A stretch of DNA of 64,000 nt from an uncultured Bacteroidales bacterium (GCA_902788315.1 CADAJS010000001.1:62001-126000); one strand, 5' to 3'; counted from the first letter of the stretch, positions 1-9,709 are shown. Notes: generated by a model not told the origin, from the sequence alone. Translations and numbers: made by a program.

Positions 1-484
1 ACAGCGAGAAACAGGGCAAATCCCTCACACTTTTCAACTTCCTGACATTTTACATGACACAATGCGTATATAAACATTCGTTTTTAATTGGGTTTTAATG
101 ATTTACAACTTTATTCACCGCATTATATTCATATTCATTCAATATATTCCGTTGCGAAGATTTAAATTTGCAAATTCAAATTATGAAAGCAAAATGGCCC
201 TGTGGTTACATTTTGTAAATTTACAAATGCGCAATTCCGCGGACACCCTGCAAGTAAGACCTTGAATTCACGTTTGTAAATCAAAATGCAAAGAAATGTT
301 AATATGGCTCTGCCGCCACTTTCCGTGTGCCATTTTCAAAATGCTGCGATAATTCACCGACGAGTGTGCGGCTTGCAGATTCTGCGCGATTCTCAGCAAC
401 CAGAAACATGGACTAACTGCCTATTTCACAAAGAAAACAGGACAGAAAAACGTGTATCGCCTTCTACACAAACGAGCGAAAAAA
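1..484. other. AT-rich intergenic region without a supported gene
   Basis: No convincing coding region is seen; short open frames here lack ribosome sites and family resemblance. The stretch is clearly AT-richer than the genes beside it. It contains a perfect 16-bp palindrome at 212-227 (TTTGTAAA followed by its complement), which could be an operator for a gene left of the window, and an AT-rich run near 160-182. holA ends at the right edge of this region. Confidence 0.5.
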
Positions 485-1507
485 TCAGTGAAGAATGAAG
501 AAAATGAGCTCCTGAAGCAACTCTCCGGGAGGTGTTTTGCAGCCCCCTACCCCCTTGGAGGCACCATCGGTTCGGCGTATTTCAGCCAGAATCTGCATCA
601 CCTTCACACCAGTGTAGTTTCTGCGTGCAGGCATGATATCGTACCTCACCATCCACGATGGCTTACCCAACCATTCGGCCACGCCATTCTCGCTCTTGTC
701 GGGTGCGTAATATGAAAGCATTACGTCAGAAAAAAATGTAAATATTCGAGACAGCGTGACTGGCAACGCAAATCCACGCGGATTTCCCTGGTAGTACTTG
801 ACGATGCGGTTGGCACGGAAAATGTCGCGCATGGCCAGCGCACTCTGCAGCTCAAAGTTGTTGAAGTCCTTGCTCACGCCCGTGAGCTCCTCCACCATCT
901 CGGCCGTGATGCGTGCCTGCCCGGCGGGCAGCGCCATGATCAGTTTGTCCGTCTCCACGGCAAGGCGTGTCAGGTCGGCTCCGATATGATCGGCCAGCAT
1001 CCTCACCGCCTGCGGATCCATCTGCACCTTCTTCCCTCGTGCATAATCGCTGATGAAAGCTGGTAGCTGGGATTCGGGCGTGCGTTTGTTCTCATAGATG
1101 ACGCCAGCCTGCTGTATAGCCTTGTAGGCCGCCTTGCGCTTGTCGAGCGCACCGTTCTTGTGGCAGAAGATGAGTACCGTGGTCGGTGTACAGTGGGCAA
1201 GGTACTGCTCCAGCCCGTCCAAGGAGCGTATGGCCTGTGCTTCGCGCACAAGCACCACACGTCGATCGGCCATCATGGGATAGGCATGGCACAGCTCGAT
1301 AATCTGATTGACATTGACATCGGCACCATAGACAAGGTCGAGGTTGAAGTCGCGCTCCTCTGGTTTGAGCAGCGTGTCGGCCAGGAAATTGCTCAGCAGG
1401 TCGATGTAATAGGGCTCCTCGCCCATCAGATAATAGACGGGGGCCACTTTCCCCGCGCGCACGTTCCTTATTATCTCCTCGTGTGAGATGCCTCTTGCCG
1501 CTGCCAT
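485..1507 (-). CDS. holA: DNA polymerase III subunit delta
   Basis: The 340-residue product is the clamp-loader delta subunit, which opens the beta sliding clamp during loading at primed DNA. Length matches the E. coli protein (about 343 residues). Typical family features are the N-terminal PVYYLMGEEPYYID segment (around residue 24), the AAA-like fold pattern with RRVVLVREAQ (about residue 85), and a C-terminal alpha-helical collar. The start is ATG at 1507, because its A is the last base of the upstream amn stop codon (TGATG overlap), indicating translational coupling; a TTG one codon upstream is less likely. The amn-holA pairing with a nearby HsdR-N protein is common in Bacteroidota (from general knowledge). 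Confidence 0.93.
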   Translation of the reverse strand: MAAARGISHEEIIRNVRAGKVAPVYYLMGEEPYYIDLLSNFLADTLLKPEERDFNLDLVYGADVNVNQIIELCHAYPMMADRRVVLVREAQAIRSLDGLEQYLAHCTPTTVLIFCHKNGALDKRKAAYKAIQQAGVIYENKRTPESQLPAFISDYARGKKVQMDPQAVRMLADHIGADLTRLAVETDKLIMALPAGQARITAEMVEELTGVSKDFNNFELQSALAMRDIFRANRIVKYYQGNPRGFALPVTLSRIFTFFSDVMLSYYAPDKSENGVAEWLGKPSWMVRYDIMPARRNYTGVKVMQILAEIRRTDGASKGVGGCKTPPGELLQELIFFILH

Positions 1508-2283
1508 CAATAGTCGAATTTAAGGTGTTTCACGGTCTTCTTGCCCTGGAGAATCATCTCAAGGGCCTGGATGCCGATGCGCACGTGGTCACGCACGAAG
1601 TTCGTGGTCACGATATTGTCACTCTCGCTGGTCTTGACGCCGTCGGGAGTCATCGGGTTGTCACTGACGAGCAGAAGAGCGCCCGTAGGGATGTGGTTGG
1701 CAAAGCCGCAGGTGAAGAGTGTGGCCGTTTCCATATCGACCGCCATGGCACGCGTGCTGCGCAGGTAGTCCTTGAAGCGATCGTCATGCTCCCAGACACG
1801 GCGGTTGGTGGTATAGACAGTGCCCGTCCAGTAGTCGTACCCCAGGTCTCGGATGGTACTGGACACGGCGCGTTGCATCATAAAGGCAGGCAGCGCCGGA
1901 ATCTCGGGTGGGAAATAGTCATTGCTCGTACCCTCGCCGCGTATGCCGGCGATGGGCAGGATGAGGTCGCCTCGCTGAGTCTTGTTCGAGATACCTCCAC
2001 ATTTGCCCAGAAAAAGGCATGCCTTGGGGTGAATGGCGCTGAGCAGATCCATGATGATGGCCGCATTGGGGCTTCCCATACCAAAATTGATAATGGTGAT
2101 GCCGGAAGCCGTGGCGACACGCATGTTTGCGTCATAGTCAGGCTTCTCCACACCCAGCTCTTCGCAGAAGATATCCACATAGTTGTTAAAGTTCGTAAGC
2201 AGGATATACTGCCCGAAATCCTCAAGCGGATGGTGCGTGTAGCGTGGCAACCAGTTCTCCACGATTTCCTGTTTCGTCTTCAT
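1507..2283 (-). CDS. amn: AMP nucleosidase
   Basis: The product (258 residues) hydrolyses AMP to adenine and ribose 5-phosphate in purine salvage. It is a PNP/UDP-phosphorylase-fold protein: the glycine-rich FGMGSPNAA segment, LFLGKCGGI, and the MAVDMETATL and SDNPMTPDGVKTSESD segments are typical of the family. It is the short Bacteroidota form, without the long N-terminal domain of the E. coli enzyme. An upstream in-frame ATG at 2304 lies inside the predicted -7 promoter box, so ATG at 2283 is preferred. The gene overlaps holA by one base and is probably co-transcribed with it. Confidence 0.9.
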   Translation of the reverse strand: MKTKQEIVENWLPRYTHHPLEDFGQYILLTNFNNYVDIFCEELGVEKPDYDANMRVATASGITIINFGMGSPNAAIIMDLLSAIHPKACLFLGKCGGISNKTQRGDLILPIAGIRGEGTSNDYFPPEIPALPAFMMQRAVSSTIRDLGYDYWTGTVYTTNRRVWEHDDRFKDYLRSTRAMAVDMETATLFTCGFANHIPTGALLLVSDNPMTPDGVKTSESDNIVTTNFVRDHVRIGIQALEMILQGKKTVKHLKFDY

Positions 2284-2301
2284 AAGCGTCTTTTTACCCT
2301 G

Positions 2302-2309
2302 CAAAAATA
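2302..2309 (-). promoter_or_regulatory. Promoter -7 box of amn-holA
   Basis: On the minus strand this reads TATTTTTG, matching the Bacteroidota TAnnTTTG -7 element. It lies about 19 bases before the chosen amn start and gives a short leader. The -33 element is not obvious. Confidence 0.5.
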
Positions 2310-2592
2310 GATAAAAGGCACGACATGGGCAAAGAAAAGCGGAAGTTTTCGCTTCGTGGAGGACATTTACTGCATTGCCACCGTGCCATCGTCTGTCACC
2401 TCATGGGACTGTCCTCCGGCGAGCAGCAGCGGCACGCAGGCCTTCCTGCACCCGACAGTCGTGGCCGAATGTCCGTCGGCGTATATTCCCATAGACGCCT
2501 CGGTATGCGCCTTTTTATGTTGTAAAGCCGCACAAAAGAACGAGATGTGCTGAAATTGTGCACTGCGAATTGTGAATTATGAATTAATGTTG

Positions 2593-2600
2593 TACCTTTG
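2593..2600 (+). promoter_or_regulatory. Promoter -7 box before the HsdR-N-like gene
   Basis: TACCTTTG matches TAnnTTTG and sits only 8 bases before the ATG at 2609, so the transcript would be nearly leaderless. The rest of the spacer between amn and this gene (2310-2592) shows no convincing gene. Confidence 0.55.
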
Positions 2601-2608
2601 TCCTCGTT

Positions 2609-3079
2609 ATGGAAACGATGCAAGCCCTCAACCTGCCGCCGGCAGACTTGAAGATCGTGCGCCGCGACGGACGGCTGACGGTCTTCGACCCTCTGCGCCG
2701 GCGCTATGTGACGCTGACCCCCGAGGAGAGGGTGCGCCAGCACTTCGTGCGCTTCCTGCAGACACACAAGGGATTCCCGCCCGAGGTGATAGCCAACGAG
2801 GTGTCGCTCTCGCTGAACGGCACACAGAAGCGCTGCGACACAGTGGTCTATGGCCCCCATGCCGAACCGCTGATGATCGTGGAATACAAGGCACCCGAGG
2901 TGGAAATCACCCAGCGCACGTTCGACCAGATAAGCCGCTACAACATCCGCCTGCGGGTGGGATGGCTCGTGGTGAGCAACGGGCGGCAACACTTCTGCTG
3001 TCACATCGACTATACGACCTGCCAATACCATTTCCTGCCCGACATCCCTTCATACGACGAGATGCTGCAGGGGACATAA
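2609..3079 (+). CDS. HsdR N-terminal-like (HSDR_N_2) restriction-type protein
   Basis: This 156-residue protein resembles the nuclease-like N-terminal domain of type I restriction R subunits (HSDR_N_2). Segments such as TPEERVRQHFVRFL, CDTVVYG and MIVEYKAPEVEI contain the D...ExK pattern of PD-(D/E)xK nucleases: Asp in CDTVV, then E-Y-K. There is no helicase and no hsdM or hsdS nearby, so it is not a working type I system. Its place beside holA/amn is conserved in Bacteroidota genomes I know of, which suggests a housekeeping DNA-related role, but the actual function is unknown. Confidence 0.82.
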   Translation: METMQALNLPPADLKIVRRDGRLTVFDPLRRRYVTLTPEERVRQHFVRFLQTHKGFPPEVIANEVSLSLNGTQKRCDTVVYGPHAEPLMIVEYKAPEVEITQRTFDQISRYNIRLRVGWLVVSNGRQHFCCHIDYTTCQYHFLPDIPSYDEMLQGT

Positions 3080-3110
3080 AAGAACGACCAATCGACATAC
3101 ACATCTTTCT

Positions 3111-5735
3111 ATGAGACATCATCCACTCCCCCATTGGATTATGGCTATGACCTGCCTAACCCTCGCCATGCCCGCCACCCAATCGTGCAAGAGCCAGCAC
3201 ACCAGCATCACACAGATGAAGTGTGAGTACCAACAAAGCCCATTAGGAATCGACATGGAGCATCCGCGTTTCACATGGCAATATGCAGGCGACACCGCCT
3301 GGCATCAGGCTTCGTATCAGCTCCTGCTGGCCGACGAGAGCCAACTGTCACGACACGGGAAGCACATCCGCCCCACCGAGGATGTGCCCGTCACGGTTTC
3401 TTCCCAGACGATGGCCGAATACACTGGCCGGACACCTCTGCGCCCACACACCACCTATTACTGGCAGATCAAGGCCACCGATGCCGACGGGAAGCACGTC
3501 GTGTTCTCGCCCATAGCCACCTTCGAGACTGCGAAGCTCTCCTCTGCCGACTGGAAAGCCAAATGGATCAGCGACGGACGCGAACGAACGGAGCACGTGG
3601 CACCCCTGCTAAGGAAGGTCTTTGTGGCCAAGAAGGGAGTGCAGAAGGCACGCCTCTACCTCAGTGCCGCCGCCTACGCCAAGGTGGAAATCAACGGCCA
3701 ACGTCCCGTCACGACCAGTCTGAATCCCGGTTACACCCACTACAATCGTCGCAACCTGTACAACGTCTATGACGTCACTCCACTGCTCCACGAAGGCCAG
3801 AATGTCATCACCGCCGTGCTGGGCAACGGCTTCTACAACGAGATAGACCGGCTGGGTGTATGGGACTTCGAAAAAGCCGACTGGCACGGACGCCCCCGCC
3901 TGCGTTGCGAGCTGCGGCTCACCTACCCCAACGGCGTGGAGACCATCGCGACAGACGAGACATGGCGCACCACAGACAGCCCCTGCCTGGTGAACGATAT
4001 CTACTCGGGCGACACCTATGATGCCCGCAAGGCACTGCCCGGGATTGCATCCCCCGGCTACGATGACAGCCATTGGGCCCGTTGCGTGGAGGTCGAGGCC
4101 CCATCGCCCCGAATGCAGGCCCAGCAGATGCATCCCGTGGAGATTGACACCATCTATCGTCCCAAATCCGTGCGCTCCATTGGCGACAGCATCTATGTCA
4201 TCGACTTCGGAACCAATATGTCGGGCTATGCACGCCTGCGTCTCAAGGGCCGGGCCGGCACCGTGCTTCGCGTGCAGCATGGCGAGGAACTGGATGCCGA
4301 GGGGCGGCTGAACGTGAGTCGCATTACCGGACTGTTTGACAAGAACAAAGGCTTCGGATTCCAGACAGACGTCTATACGCTTAGCGGCAACGAGGATGTA
4401 CTCTCCCCTGAGTTCACCTACCACGGATTCCGCTACATCGAGGTGCACGCCTCGCCTGCCACGCCAATTACGGCAGACAATGCCGAGGCGCTTTTCGTCC
4501 ATACGGCCATGCGCCCCATCGGTCGTTTCAGCTGCTCGAACGACACCCTCAACCTCATCTGGCAGGCTGTCAATCAGTCTTATCTCTCCAATTTCATGAG
4601 CATCCCCACCGACTGCCCGCAGCGCGAGAAGAACGGATGGACGGCCGATGCCCACATCTCCTCCGACATCGGCATGCTGAACTACGATTCCTTCACAGCC
4701 TACGAGAAATGGCTCAACGACATGGAGGACAACCAGCAACCCGACGGCCAGATTGCCGACATCATCCCCTCCTCCGGCTGGGGCTACGGCGTGAACCCGG
4801 TGTGGTCCGCTGCCATGTACATCATCCCCATGAACCTCTATTACTACACCGGCGACCTGAAAGCCATCCGGCAGGCACTGCCCCTGTGCAAGAAATACCT
4901 GAAGTTCCTGCAAGCACACGAAAGCGAGATTGGCAGCATTGCCCAGGGCTTGGGTGACTGGGTGCCGTTCAGGACCCGCACGCCCGAGGAATTCACCTCG
5001 ACCTGCTACTATTATCTACTGAACGACTACGTAGCACGTTTCTGCAAGCTGCTGGGGACCGACGCCACGCCTTACGAAGCAAAAGCCGAACAGATAAGGA
5101 AGCTGCTCAACACGCATTTCTACAACAAGGAGACGGGACTATACTCGAACGGCTCGCAGACAGCTCAGGCCACACCGCTCTTCCTGGGCATCGTGCCCGA
5201 AGAGGAACGTCAGGCACTGGCCGAACGCCTGAGCCGCCTCATTGCCGAGAACGGCAATCATCTGGACTTCGGCATGCTGGGTAGCAAGACTGTCCTGCGG
5301 ATGCTCACGGCCTATGGCCATATCGACCAAGCTGTGGAGATGGCCCTGCAGCAGGAGGCTCCCTCGTGGACTGCATGGATAGCCAGCGGACAAACGACTC
5401 CGCCCGAGGAGTGGGTGCCACAGGGGGGCACATCGCTGAACCACGTTTTCCTGGGCGACATCAACGCCTGGATGTACCATTGCCTGGCTGGTATCAACTA
5501 TGACCCCGAACAGCCTGGCTTCCGCCACATCATTATCGAACCGCACTTCCCCGCCCGACTCACATGGGCCGAGGCCAGCTACGAGTCCGTCGCCGGCCTC
5601 ATACGCTCGCGATGGGAGCGGCGTGAGGGTGCCATCCGACTGGAAGTAGAGGTTCCCGTGAACTGCACGGCCACGATTCGAGCAGCAGGACACGAGATCC
5701 GCGTAGGTGCCGGGAAGCACAGCTTCGATTGGTAA
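3111..5735 (+). CDS. GH78 alpha-L-rhamnosidase, predicted lipoprotein
   Basis: The 874-residue enzyme should release terminal alpha-L-rhamnose from plant glycans such as rhamnogalacturonan or glycosides. After a short signal peptide a lipobox (ATQSC, Cys26) suggests a lipoprotein. Domains in order: N-terminal beta-sandwich (about 35-145), Bac_rhamnosid_N (about 150-315), a concanavalin-like domain (about 325-430), the six-hairpin catalytic barrel (about 435-780) and a C-terminal beta domain ending near residue 873. The hallmark motif DCPQREKNGW begins at Asp501, which holds the acidic residues of the active site, and VPQGGTSLNH lies in the barrel's last part. There is no adjacent susCD pair, so it stands outside a full PUL. 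It converges on dsbD. Confidence 0.92.
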   Translation: MRHHPLPHWIMAMTCLTLAMPATQSCKSQHTSITQMKCEYQQSPLGIDMEHPRFTWQYAGDTAWHQASYQLLLADESQLSRHGKHIRPTEDVPVTVSSQTMAEYTGRTPLRPHTTYYWQIKATDADGKHVVFSPIATFETAKLSSADWKAKWISDGRERTEHVAPLLRKVFVAKKGVQKARLYLSAAAYAKVEINGQRPVTTSLNPGYTHYNRRNLYNVYDVTPLLHEGQNVITAVLGNGFYNEIDRLGVWDFEKADWHGRPRLRCELRLTYPNGVETIATDETWRTTDSPCLVNDIYSGDTYDARKALPGIASPGYDDSHWARCVEVEAPSPRMQAQQMHPVEIDTIYRPKSVRSIGDSIYVIDFGTNMSGYARLRLKGRAGTVLRVQHGEELDAEGRLNVSRITGLFDKNKGFGFQTDVYTLSGNEDVLSPEFTYHGFRYIEVHASPATPITADNAEALFVHTAMRPIGRFSCSNDTLNLIWQAVNQSYLSNFMSIPTDCPQREKNGWTADAHISSDIGMLNYDSFTAYEKWLNDMEDNQQPDGQIADIIPSSGWGYGVNPVWSAAMYIIPMNLYYYTGDLKAIRQALPLCKKYLKFLQAHESEIGSIAQGLGDWVPFRTRTPEEFTSTCYYYLLNDYVARFCKLLGTDATPYEAKAEQIRKLLNTHFYNKETGLYSNGSQTAQATPLFLGIVPEEERQALAERLSRLIAENGNHLDFGMLGSKTVLRMLTAYGHIDQAVEMALQQEAPSWTAWIASGQTTPPEEWVPQGGTSLNHVFLGDINAWMYHCLAGINYDPEQPGFRHIIIEPHFPARLTWAEASYESVAGLIRSRWERREGAIRLEVEVPVNCTATIRAAGHEIRVGAGKHSFDW

Positions 5736-5743
5736 CAAAAGCA

Positions 5744-5780
5744 AATCCGGGCGCGATGGAACATCCTTCGCGCCCGGATT
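5744..5780. terminator. Bidirectional terminator between the rhamnosidase and dsbD
   Basis: A perfect 13-bp inverted repeat (5744-5756 and 5768-5780), very GC-rich with AA/TT ends and an 11-base loop, lies between two convergent genes. The T-tract after the stem is weak. Confidence 0.8.
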
Positions 5781-5831
5781 GTATCTGTGCCAGGAGGAGG
5801 AATCCGCCTCCATCAGTTCATGCCCAGCACT

Positions 5832-7895
5832 TTATTTCCCAATGTTCCGCAGCCCCTGGTTTAGGAAATCCAGGTAGGCCGTGACGTCCTCGTCATACGA
5901 ATAGGAGTGATTCAGCGGGTGTCCGTCGCTATCGAGGAGCACATAGAAGGGTTGAGCATTAGCGCCAAACTTCGTGCGTTGCAGGTAGCTCCACCGGTCG
6001 CCCACGGTGCGCAGTCGTGTCTGCCCCCCGTTCTCCTCTACCACGAGAGGCTTTGCCAACGGAGTCTTCTCGTCCACATAGAGTGTAATGAGCACGTAGC
6101 GATTGTTGATCAAGTCGGCCACCCTCGGGTCGGTCCACACGGCAGCCTCCATCTTGCGGCAGTTCACACAACCGTACCCCGTGAAATCCAGCATGACGGG
6201 CATACCATGAGCACGCGCATAGGCCATGCCTTCATCATAGTCATTGAAGCGCGCTTCCACCTCGCTCTTCATGAGGTTGAAGTCCTGTGTCTTCATGGGA
6301 GGAGCAAAAGCGCTGACCGCCTTGCAGGGTGCGCCCCACAGCCCAGGCACCATGTACATGGCAAAGGCCATGGAAAGCACAGCCAGGAAGAAGCGGATAA
6401 CACCCGTGCGGGGACGCTGGACGACGTTTCCCATCTCGTCATACTCGTCCTCATCGTGCGGAAAACGAAGCCACCCGATAAGGTAGGCACCCAGCAGGGC
6501 AAAGAGCACGATCCACAGGGCGAGGAAGGCCTCACGGTCGAGCAGATGCCAGCCATAAGCCAAGTCGGCCACAGAGAGGAACTTCAGCGAGAAGGCCAGT
6601 TCAAGGAAGCCCAGCGAGACCTTGATGCAATTCATCCAGTTGCCACTCTTCGGGGCGCTCTTGAGCCATGCAGGGAACATGGCGAAGAGAGTGAACGGCA
6701 GCGCCAGCGCCACGGCAAATCCCAGCATGCCCACGGTGGGTCCCACGACATTGCCTGCCGTCCCGACCTCGACAAGCAGGAAGCCGATGATAGGGCCCGT
6801 GCACGAGAAGCTGACGAGGCTCAGCGTGAAAGCCATCAGGAAGATGCTCAACAGACCGCTTGTGTGCTCCGACTTGCGGTCCACGGCGTTCGTCCATTTC
6901 GAGGGAAGCGTGATTTCAAAGCCGCCGAGGAAGCTGGCACCAAAGAGCACGAGCAGCAGGAAGAAGAAGATATTGAAGAAGGCATTGGTACTCATGGCAT
7001 TGAGCGCACTGGCTCCGAACAGGAGGGTGACCAGCAGGCCCAGCGTGACGTAGATGACCACGATACTGAGTCCATAGGTCAGGGCATCGCGGATGCCGCG
7101 GCTGCGGCTTGAGGCACGCTTTAGGAAGAAACTCACGGTCATCGGGATGATGGGCCACACACAGGGAGTGAGCAAGGCAAGCAGACCACCCAGAAAGCCC
7201 AGCAGGAAGATTTTCCACAGCGAGGAGGAAGAGGGCTGCGCGGTTTCGCCAAATGCTTTCAGCTCGTCCACCACCGGTTCCCACAGTGAGGCTGTTTCAG
7301 CTGCGACTGCCGTATCAGCCACCACGACGGGCAACTCGGCCTCGCTCTCTCCGTCCGAAGGAGAAGCGTCGGGAGCGGGTTTCTCCGTCGCTTTGGGCGT
7401 TGCCGTGGCTTGCGGCTTGGGCTGCGCATCAGTGGCCTTTACACCTTCGCCCTCAAAGCTGAACTCCACGTCGGTGGGGGGCATGCAGTTTGCGTCGTTG
7501 CACGCACCATAAGTCAGGAAGCCGCTCACCTTGTAGGTGGGTTCCGTCAGCGTCAGTTTCTGGACGAACGTGGCTGTCCCTTCCATGTAGCTCACCTCCA
7601 TGCCGAACATCTTGTCCATCGCCTTGTGCACCTTGCCACGCGTCTGCAGAGCGCCGTTCAGGGTCGCCCCCTCACACGTTTCCGTCGTCAGTTCGGCACG
7701 TATAGGGCCACCCGCTGCGATGTCTGTACCATAGACATGCCAGCCGGGGGCAATGGTGCCCTGGAAGATGATTTCGAGTTCCGAGTCAGAGACTTTCTGC
7801 TGGCTCACCGTGAACTTCACCGGATTCTGTATCTGTGCGCCCACAGGCAGCACGAGGCTTGCGAGGAAGGCTATCAAGAGTGCTGAGCGTTTCAT
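5832..7895 (-). CDS. dsbD: Protein-disulfide reductase DsbD (thiol:disulfide interchange)
   Basis: The 687-residue membrane protein passes electrons from cytoplasmic thioredoxin to periplasmic disulfide-handling proteins. In order: signal peptide, an N-terminal DsbD-alpha-like beta domain (to about residue 160, with GACNDANCMPP), a Ser/Pro/Ala-rich linker, a transmembrane DsbD/CcdA domain of about eight segments (about 225-530, including the TPCVWPIIP motif), and a C-terminal thioredoxin domain with the redox motif C576-V-N-C579. The start at 7895 is chosen because the signal peptide (MKRSALLIAFLA) begins there, while the upstream extension would cover the promoter. Convergent with the rhamnosidase gene. 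Confidence 0.92.
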   Translation of the reverse strand: MKRSALLIAFLASLVLPVGAQIQNPVKFTVSQQKVSDSELEIIFQGTIAPGWHVYGTDIAAGGPIRAELTTETCEGATLNGALQTRGKVHKAMDKMFGMEVSYMEGTATFVQKLTLTEPTYKVSGFLTYGACNDANCMPPTDVEFSFEGEGVKATDAQPKPQATATPKATEKPAPDASPSDGESEAELPVVVADTAVAAETASLWEPVVDELKAFGETAQPSSSSLWKIFLLGFLGGLLALLTPCVWPIIPMTVSFFLKRASSRSRGIRDALTYGLSIVVIYVTLGLLVTLLFGASALNAMSTNAFFNIFFFLLLVLFGASFLGGFEITLPSKWTNAVDRKSEHTSGLLSIFLMAFTLSLVSFSCTGPIIGFLLVEVGTAGNVVGPTVGMLGFAVALALPFTLFAMFPAWLKSAPKSGNWMNCIKVSLGFLELAFSLKFLSVADLAYGWHLLDREAFLALWIVLFALLGAYLIGWLRFPHDEDEYDEMGNVVQRPRTGVIRFFLAVLSMAFAMYMVPGLWGAPCKAVSAFAPPMKTQDFNLMKSEVEARFNDYDEGMAYARAHGMPVMLDFTGYGCVNCRKMEAAVWTDPRVADLINNRYVLITLYVDEKTPLAKPLVVEENGGQTRLRTVGDRWSYLQRTKFGANAQPFYVLLDSDGHPLNHSYSYDEDVTAYLDFLNQGLRNIGK

Positions 7896-7939
7896 TCCTT
7901 TTCTTTTTTTGAGCAATACACTTATGTTACTTTCGCGTG

Positions 7940-7970
7940 CAAAAGTAATACTTTGCGCTGATATATCCAA
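7940..7970 (-). promoter_or_regulatory. Promoter of dsbD
   Basis: On the minus strand TTGG (7970-7967) is followed after 19 bases by TACTTTTG (7947-7940), close to the Bacteroidota TTTG / TAnnTTTG consensus. It is about 45 bases before the dsbD start. Confidence 0.65.
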
Positions 7971-8124
7971 CAGTTACCGCCCTTTTTCTGCGACATACGC
8001 CCATAGATGCGCCTTGCCACGACGGTGTTTCCCGCCTCCGCCCCACGCGCTCCCCCCTCTCGCTTTTGCCGACGACAGATGCGATTTTCTGCCGCAGCGG
8101 GCGCGTAATCCGGAAATAAATGCG

Positions 8125-8132
8125 TATATTTG
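8125..8132 (+). promoter_or_regulatory. Promoter -7 box before the phosphatase gene
   Basis: TATATTTG matches TAnnTTTG, 21 bases before the ATG at 8154. No clear -33 box is visible. It argues against the in-frame TTG at 8130, which lies inside the box. Confidence 0.5.
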
Positions 8133-8153
8133 CAAAGCGAAAGACGCCATCCA

Positions 8154-8654
8154 ATGACTAAACCGCGCACGAACATGCACCGAATCCTCTTTGTCTGCCA
8201 CGGCAATATCTGCCGCAGCCCCATGGCCGAGTTTGTCATGAAGCACCTGGTGGAACGCGCCGGACTGAGCGAACAGTTCCACATTGCCTCGGCCGCCACT
8301 TCGACCGAGGAACTGGGCAACGAAGTGTACCCGCCGGCACGCCGCAAGCTCTCCGAGCACGGCATCTCATGCAAGGGCAAGACAGCCCGCCAGATGACCC
8401 GGCGCGACTATGACGAATACGACCTGCTCATCGGCATGGACGATTGGAACATACGCAACATGGAGCGCATCGCGGGCGGAGACCCGGAGGGGAAGATCCA
8501 CAAGCTGATGAGCTTCACGGACCGTCCGGCCGACGTGGCCGACCCGTGGTACACGGGCGACTTCGAGCGCACCTGGCAAGACGTGCTTGCAGGATGCACA
8601 GCCCTGCTGGCATATATTAATAATAGGTACGCGCGCGCGAAGAGCGACGCATAG
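8154..8654 (+). CDS. Low-molecular-weight protein-tyrosine phosphatase
   Basis: A cytoplasmic phosphatase of the LMW-PTP family. The catalytic P-loop CHGNICRS (C-x5-R) is near the N-terminus (Cys15 with this start), and the general-acid loop DPWYTG is near residue 139. Length (166 residues) fits the family. ATG at 8175 (MHRILFVC) would place the P-loop at the usual position and is an equally reasonable start. In Bacteroidota such enzymes can oppose capsule tyrosine kinases, but no kinase or polysaccharide gene is adjacent, so the partner is unknown. Confidence 0.9.
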   Translation: MTKPRTNMHRILFVCHGNICRSPMAEFVMKHLVERAGLSEQFHIASAATSTEELGNEVYPPARRKLSEHGISCKGKTARQMTRRDYDEYDLLIGMDDWNIRNMERIAGGDPEGKIHKLMSFTDRPADVADPWYTGDFERTWQDVLAGCTALLAYINNRYARAKSDA

Positions 8655-8750
8655 ACACGGGGACACCCGGCCTGCCCGCCAGGCCACGCCCGCTGCCGTA
8701 TGAAACCGACACCCCTCCCGTAAATCAAGCATCAATTAACCCATACATCA

Positions 8751-9707
8751 ATGAAACACAAGACACTCCTCCTGATGGCATTCCTCGCCGTGTGTGCCAC
8801 ATTGCCCGCAGGGGCCAAGGGAAACGGCGTGCGTCTGCTCTACTGGAACGTACAGAACGGCATGTGGGACGGACAGACCGACGACTACCAGCGCTTCACC
8901 ACATGGGTGGCAGCCCAGAAGCCCGACATATGCGTATGGTGCGAGGCGCAGAAGCTCTACGTGACCAATACGTCCAAGAGCGAACGCGAGACCGAGCAGG
9001 AATGCCTGGACCGCTGGAAGCGGCTCGCAGCCCGATACGGCCATCAGTATATCTACCTGAGTGCCCACCCCGACAACTATCCGCAGCTGCTCACCTCTCG
9101 CTACCCCATGGAGGCAGAGAAGCTGATCGAGGGCAATGCCGACACCATCGTGTGCCACGGCGCGTCGTGGTACAAGGTGCGGCTGGGAAAGAAGCTGGTG
9201 AACCTGGTCACCCTGCACACATGGCCGCAGGGCTATGGCTTCAAGGTACCCGCAGAGAAACGCGAGGAGAGCCGTGCCCGAAACGAGGGCGACCTGTTCC
9301 GCCGCGTGGAGATGGAGTACATCTGCAAGGAAACCATCCTCTCCCACCCCAATGCCCAGAAGGAGCTGTGGGCCATGATGGGCGACTTCAACAGCCGCTC
9401 ACGCACGGACAACAGCCTGTACCAGTACCCCGAGAATTCCACAAAGTTCCTCGTACACGACTACATCCGAGAGGAGACTCCCTACGTGGACATCATCAAG
9501 GAGACGTACCCAGACAGCGTGGTCTCCTCGACGGGCGGCGGCGCACGCATCGACTTCATGTACCTGACGCCGGCCCTGAGGAAAAAGGTGAAGCACGCCA
9601 CCATCGCCGTGGACGACTATACCCGCCCCGTGCGCAACCCGCAGAATATCTCCAACTTCTGGCACCCCTCGGACCATCTGCCCATTATCGTGGACTTTAA
9701 GTTTTAA
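8751..9707 (+). CDS. Exported endonuclease/exonuclease/phosphatase family protein
   Basis: A 318-residue protein with a clear signal peptide (cleavage near AGAKG) and the EEP metal-dependent phosphodiesterase fold. Key motifs: YWNVQNGMWD near residue 31 (metal-binding Asn), a Glu in VWCEAQ, MGDFNSRS (about residue 208) and the terminal SDHLPIIVDF with the catalytic Asp-His. Exported EEP enzymes may cleave nucleic acids or phosphoesters; the substrate cannot be told. The TrmH gene starts 2 bases after its stop, so the two are probably co-transcribed. Confidence 0.85.
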   Translation: MKHKTLLLMAFLAVCATLPAGAKGNGVRLLYWNVQNGMWDGQTDDYQRFTTWVAAQKPDICVWCEAQKLYVTNTSKSERETEQECLDRWKRLAARYGHQYIYLSAHPDNYPQLLTSRYPMEAEKLIEGNADTIVCHGASWYKVRLGKKLVNLVTLHTWPQGYGFKVPAEKREESRARNEGDLFRRVEMEYICKETILSHPNAQKELWAMMGDFNSRSRTDNSLYQYPENSTKFLVHDYIREETPYVDIIKETYPDSVVSSTGGGARIDFMYLTPALRKKVKHATIAVDDYTRPVRNPQNISNFWHPSDHLPIIVDFKF

Positions 9708-9709
9708 GG

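Noticed and set aside
286..715. Two plus-strand frames left of and overlapping the holA end
   Set aside because: No supporting start signals; the second runs antisense into holA.
2325..2553. Short plus-strand frames in the amn/HsdR-N spacer
   Set aside because: Two overlapping frames of similar length, no ribosome site, and the true promoter lies downstream of them.
3609..4919. 436-codon minus-strand frame opposite the rhamnosidase
   Set aside because: A shadow of the GH78 gene; no start site and no recognisable domain.
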